DNA of 49,444 bases from Candidatus Schekmanbacteria bacterium (lineage in GTDB: Bacteria > SZUA-182): the NCBI GenBank assembly GCA_016235675.1, contig JACRJN010000069.1:1-49444 (forward strand). The letters run 5' to 3'. How positions within the stretch are numbered: the first letter of the stretch is position 1; every line of letters starts with the position of its first letter. This document shows, piece after piece, positions 45,771 through 49,444 of the stretch. Below the pieces are notes generated by a model. It was not told where the DNA came from and did not search any database. It was given only the letters and a program-made list of their open reading frames with translations. A program made the position numbers and the translations under genes.

Positions 45771-46568
45771 TCAAACCAAATGAATTCTCTGCCCAATCCG
45801 ATCCTGGCTGGCGATGGAATAAACTACCTCATGCGATGCGCAGTCGGTTAACACTCTTTGCACCACGTTGCGCACCAGGCTTTCCTGATTATTGGTCTCA
45901 CTGAGATGTGCCAAAACCACATGTTGCAGCTTCGGATGACATAACTCCCGTAGTAACGATGCGCTCTCAGCGTTGGACAAATGCCCCTGCCGTCCCCAGA
46001 CCCGCTGCTTCAGCGGCCAGGGGTAGGGGCAGTTTTTCAGCATCTCCAAGTCGTGATTGGATTCCAGCACCAACAGATCGGCGGCTTTCAATTTTTCCCG
46101 CACCAGATTGGTAACATAGCCCAGGTCGGTGGCTATGGCTACTTTATGGGTGCCGTTATGGATAACATACCCGACCGGATCGACGGTATCGTGGGAAATG
46201 CTGAAGGCTTCGACAGTCAGATCGCCGACGCGGAACCGCTCGCCGTTATTGAAGATTTCCCAGCGGGACTGCTCAGGTAATAAATCGCCTGCGGCCTGTC
46301 TGGTTGCCTGATTAAGGTAAAGCGGGAGGGGATAATGCTTGTGCAAGACCTTGATCCCGGCCAAATGATCCCGATGTTCGTGAGTAAGCAGTATGGCATC
46401 AATTTCACTTAAGCGGACACCGATCTCCGCCAGACGCCGCCCAAGCTGCTGCATACTCAGTCCGGCGTCGATCAATAAGCTGGTTTGCCCGCTGCGCAGG
46501 TATATGGCGTTACCCTTGCTGCCGCTGCCTAAAACGCATAGTGTGATACTGATTTTTGTTCCCCCCAC
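45771..46568 (-). CDS. MBL-fold metallohydrolase (YycJ/WalJ-like)
   Basis: LGSGSKGNAIYLRSGQTSLLIDAGLS...LLTHEHRDHLAGI. Confidence 0.88.
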   Translation of the reverse strand: MGGTKISITLCVLGSGSKGNAIYLRSGQTSLLIDAGLSMQQLGRRLAEIGVRLSEIDAILLTHEHRDHLAGIKVLHKHYPLPLYLNQATRQAAGDLLPEQSRWEIFNNGERFRVGDLTVEAFSISHDTVDPVGYVIHNGTHKVAIATDLGYVTNLVREKLKAADLLVLESNHDLEMLKNCPYPWPLKQRVWGRQGHLSNAESASLLRELCHPKLQHVVLAHLSETNNQESLVRNVVQRVLTDCASHEVVYSIASQDRIGQRIHLV

Positions 46569-46613
46569 TTTTTAGGACTGAGTAATGAGGACTGAGTTAA
46601 ATACTCAGTCCTG

Positions 46614-47063
46614 CTACCTTCCCGTATGCCCGAAGCCTCCGGCATTCCGCTCGGTTTCATCCAGCTCCGCCACCAGACTCCATTGTGTCTGACAAACCGG
46701 ACTGATGACCATCTGGGCGATACGCTCGCCGCGGCGCACTACAAAAGTATCCTTACCGTGGTTTACTAAGATTACTTTTATCGGGCCGCGATAATCGGCG
46801 TCAATTGTTCCCGGACTGTTTAACAAGCCGATGCCGTGCTTTGCCGCCAAACCGCTGCGCGGGCGGATTTGCGCCTCATATCCTGCCGGCAGGGCAATGG
46901 AAATCCCCGCTGAAATCAGACAACGTCCGCCGGGAGCCAGGGTGGTATCCTGTTCAACCGCGGCATAAATATCCATCCCCGCTGACTGTGGCGTCATATA
47001 AGCGGGTAACGGCAAATCTTCACACCCCGGCAATTTTTTGATCGGTATTACTGGTTTATCCAT
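46614..47063 (-). CDS. dut: dUTP diphosphatase
   Basis: [50 protein letters not shown]. Confidence 0.95.
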   Translation of the reverse strand: MDKPVIPIKKLPGCEDLPLPAYMTPQSAGMDIYAAVEQDTTLAPGGRCLISAGISIALPAGYEAQIRPRSGLAAKHGIGLLNSPGTIDADYRGPIKVILVNHGKDTFVVRRGERIAQMVISPVCQTQWSLVAELDETERNAGGFGHTGR

Positions 47064-47133
47064 GCAAAAATCCCTATTATTTCCCTCGCAGTTCCAAGGC
47101 TTTAGCCCTGGTTAATCACTGTGCCCACCAATT

Positions 47134-47268
47134 GGTAGCACAGGCATCTTGCCTGTAATGTGGGCAACGCCCACACAAAAACGGCACAATTAGTGGAAGT
47201 TGTCGGTTAAATCTAAAACTTCCATTTTATGCCGCAACATACAGGCAAGATGCCTGTGCTACCGAAGA
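47134..47268. repeat. Palindromic repeat (GGTAGCACAGGCATCTTGCCTGT...)
   Basis: GGTAGCACAGGCATCTTGCCTGTAATG...CATACAGGCAAGATGCCTGTGCTACC. Confidence 0.85.
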
Positions 47269-47278
47269 TGAAATAAAA

Positions 47279-48868
47279 TCAACTCGCATAAAGCCGATAA
47301 TTAATATCGGGGAAAAGATTATCCTTGCTTTCTACATCCCACAACCATTCCTCTACTATCTGATTTTGCTTGATGTCGGCATACAGCTTGTTGAAGCGCC
47401 AGAGATGGGTCTTGGTACGCTTTACCGCGTATTCCACCACCGTCCCGGTTTTCATGATAAATGCCCAATCGCTGCTTTGCGCCAAAAGCAGTTCACGTGC
47501 CGCCTGCTTGAGCGCCCGTTCCAATAACCCGTCAGCCTGAGGATAGGTATGGGCAAGCTCCGTCATGCGCTCGGCGGCTTTGTGCAGATGCCGGTAAACC
47601 CAATCGTTGCTGCCCTCCAGCCACACCTCGCAATAACCTTTGTACCCCCAACTCGATAGCGATGGACTGCAAACCTGTCTGTTGGGATAGCGCTCTAAAT
47701 ATTCACTGGGGGTAATCGTGCGATAAACATTTTGATCGTAACAGGTCTTGCGGAAAAGCATGTTAATCCACTCCGGCCCCTCATACCACCAATGACCGAA
47801 CAGCTCGGCGTCATAAGGCGCCACCACTAACGGCTTTTCTCCCATGGCGCCATAAAGATGTTCGACCTGCCGCTCCCGGTTGAACATAAAATTGCCGGCA
47901 TGTTCCGCCGCTTTTTCCGCAGCCCACTGCGGATTATAGGGTTCCTTGTGATTGGTTTTGCCGGTAATGCGGTAATATTTTATGCTGGTATTGATTCGGA
48001 TGCCGTCTTTGTGGATATAGGGCTTAATATAATCGAAATCCAGATCGAAACCGATGTCGCGATAAAACTCCCGGTAGTTAAAATCTCCCGGATAGCCTTC
48101 CTCGGAGCTCCAGACCTGCTTGGATGATTCCTGATCCCGCCCGAAGGCCGCCACTCCCGACGGGCAGATGATCGGCGCAAAATTACTGTATTTGGGGCGG
48201 GGTTCGGCGTATTGAACACCGTGCGTATCCACAAAGAAAAATTTAATCCCCGCCTCTTTCAATAAATCGTCCACGCCGGGGGTATAACCGCATTCCGGCA
48301 ACCAGATGCCGCGGGGCGTTCGCCCGAAATGCTGCGTATAATGCTCGACCGCCGTCTGAATCTGGACACGCACAGCCTGAGGCTGAACCATCATCAGCGG
48401 AAAAAAACCGTGGGTCGCTCCGCAGGTGATGATCTCCAGAAAACCAGCGTCCTGAAATTTTTTAAAAGCGTTGACCAGATTATAGTTGTACTTATCGACA
48501 AAGGTTTCCCTGACCTTCAGAAAATTCTGGTGATACATTTGCGCCAGATACTGAAAGTTTGGGTCTGACTTTTTGGTGCGCTGAATTTCCTTTTCCGACA
48601 ACTCAATCAACGATTCCAGATGGCGCAGGTAGCGGGATTGCAAGAGCGGATCAACAAACATGCTGACCAGGGTCGGACTCAAAGACATGGTCATGCGAAA
48701 ATCGACACCGTCCCTAACCAGTCCCTCAAAGACATGGATCAACGGAATATAGGTCTCGGTAACTCCTTCAAAAAACCAATCTTCTTCCAAAAACTCTTCA
48801 TGCTCCGGGTGACGAACATACGGTAGATGCGCATGGAGCACCAGCATCAAATAGCCTTTCTCCTCCAT
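47279..48868 (-). CDS. GH57 family 1,4-alpha-glucan branching enzyme-like (DUF1957)
   Basis: GYLMLVLHAHLPYVRHPEHEEFLEEDWFFEGVTETYIPLI; GIWLPECGYTPGVDDLLKEAGIKFFFVDTHG. Confidence 0.88.
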   Translation of the reverse strand: MEEKGYLMLVLHAHLPYVRHPEHEEFLEEDWFFEGVTETYIPLIHVFEGLVRDGVDFRMTMSLSPTLVSMFVDPLLQSRYLRHLESLIELSEKEIQRTKKSDPNFQYLAQMYHQNFLKVRETFVDKYNYNLVNAFKKFQDAGFLEIITCGATHGFFPLMMVQPQAVRVQIQTAVEHYTQHFGRTPRGIWLPECGYTPGVDDLLKEAGIKFFFVDTHGVQYAEPRPKYSNFAPIICPSGVAAFGRDQESSKQVWSSEEGYPGDFNYREFYRDIGFDLDFDYIKPYIHKDGIRINTSIKYYRITGKTNHKEPYNPQWAAEKAAEHAGNFMFNRERQVEHLYGAMGEKPLVVAPYDAELFGHWWYEGPEWINMLFRKTCYDQNVYRTITPSEYLERYPNRQVCSPSLSSWGYKGYCEVWLEGSNDWVYRHLHKAAERMTELAHTYPQADGLLERALKQAARELLLAQSSDWAFIMKTGTVVEYAVKRTKTHLWRFNKLYADIKQNQIVEEWLWDVESKDNLFPDINYRLYAS

Positions 48869-48889
48869 AACTTTTCTCCTTATGGCCTA

Positions 48890-49000
48890 AATACCGTTCC
48901 CTTAACGTAGCGCAGACCTTTAGGTCTGCTCCTTCGTTCCCGCCAAAGCCACCCCATAAGCAAGGCTAAAGCCCTGCGCTACGTTAAGTGAAAAGTATTG
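48890..49000. repeat. Type F palindromic element, second copy
   Basis: AATACCGTTCCCTTAACGTAGCGCAGACC...GCCCTGCGCTACGTTAAGTGAAAAGTATTG. Confidence 0.9.
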
Positions 49001-49143
49001 GCCTTAAACCTTCATACGGGAATATTTTGAGTTCAAACTTACAAGAATATATTAGACCAATCATACCCAGTAGCGCGCTAAAAAGCAACCCCTTTTATTT
49101 TTCCAGGCGGTTGTTTGATTAATTTTTACAGGTAAATTTATTG

Positions 49144-49270
49144 TCGTAGCGCAGACCTTCAGGTCTGCCTCTTGGCAGGACTGAGGGATGAGGTATGAGT
49201 AAAATAACTCAGCACTCAGTCCTGCTTTAGTCCCGCCTCGCCTTAAGCAGACCTAAAGGTCTGCGCTACG
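49144..49270. repeat. Type F-related palindromic repeat
   Basis: CGTAGCGCAGACCTTCAGGTCTGCC...GCAGACCTAAAGGTCTGCGCTACG. Confidence 0.85.
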
Positions 49271-49314
49271 TTAATATAATTGAGTTTACTTGTTTGCAGG
49301 CAAACAGGGCAACC

Positions 49315-49444
49315 TCATATAAATTTAAGAGCAAGAATCTCTTTTAAAACATCATTGTCCCAACCGGCTTTTTTCCGTAACCCTTTAATTGATTGACGTT
49401 TCTTTTTTACACTGCGTAGCATATTCAACGCCAAATGGCGAATA
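49315..49444 (-). mobile_element. 3' end of an ISAs1-family-like transposase, truncated by window edge
   Basis: Minus translation IRHLALNMLRSVKKKRQSIKGLRKKAGWDNDVLKEILALKFI* resembles ISAs1 transposase C-termini. Confidence 0.65.

Noticed and set aside
1-49444. tRNA, rRNA or known riboswitch genes
   Set aside because: Scanned by eye for T-loop and conserved motifs; none convincing. A tRNAscan/Infernal run would be decisive.

Overview
Fragment of an uncultivated, probably diderm (LPS heptose gene, type II secretion) bacterial chromosome. Contents in order: an EPS-type start (ExeA/GspA-like ATPase, UDP-sugar dehydrogenase, NAD-epimerase); TPR proteins; four tandem exported ankyrin-repeat proteins; a Ni/Co cassette (CbiO-CbiM-CooT); a giant TIR-WD40-ROC/COR-GTPase-Zn ribbon-DUF4365 protein (14098-17511, minus); a probable selenobiotic-type RiPP pair (SPASM radical SAM maturase plus short Cys-containing precursor); rfaE2 and an EamA protein; a WtpABC-like tungstate/molybdate ABC transporter; a beta-helix protein; a type II secretion operon G-H-I-J-K-L-M-C-D without E/F; four toxin-antitoxin pairs; two GH57 enzymes; a B12-radical SAM enzyme; asnB; purS/purC; a WalJ-like MBL protein; dut; and the 3' end of an ISAs1-like transposase. 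Most longer intergenic gaps hold short palindromic repeats of several families. These are modular: shared outer arms surround different cores. One copy lies in frame inside the radical SAM maturase gene, bracketed by 11-bp direct repeats exactly 126 nt (42 codons) apart. Strongest candidates for follow-up are the TIR/DUF4365 fusion (possible conflict/defence protein), the RiPP pair, and the repeat system. All family calls are from reading translations by eye; no database search was run.
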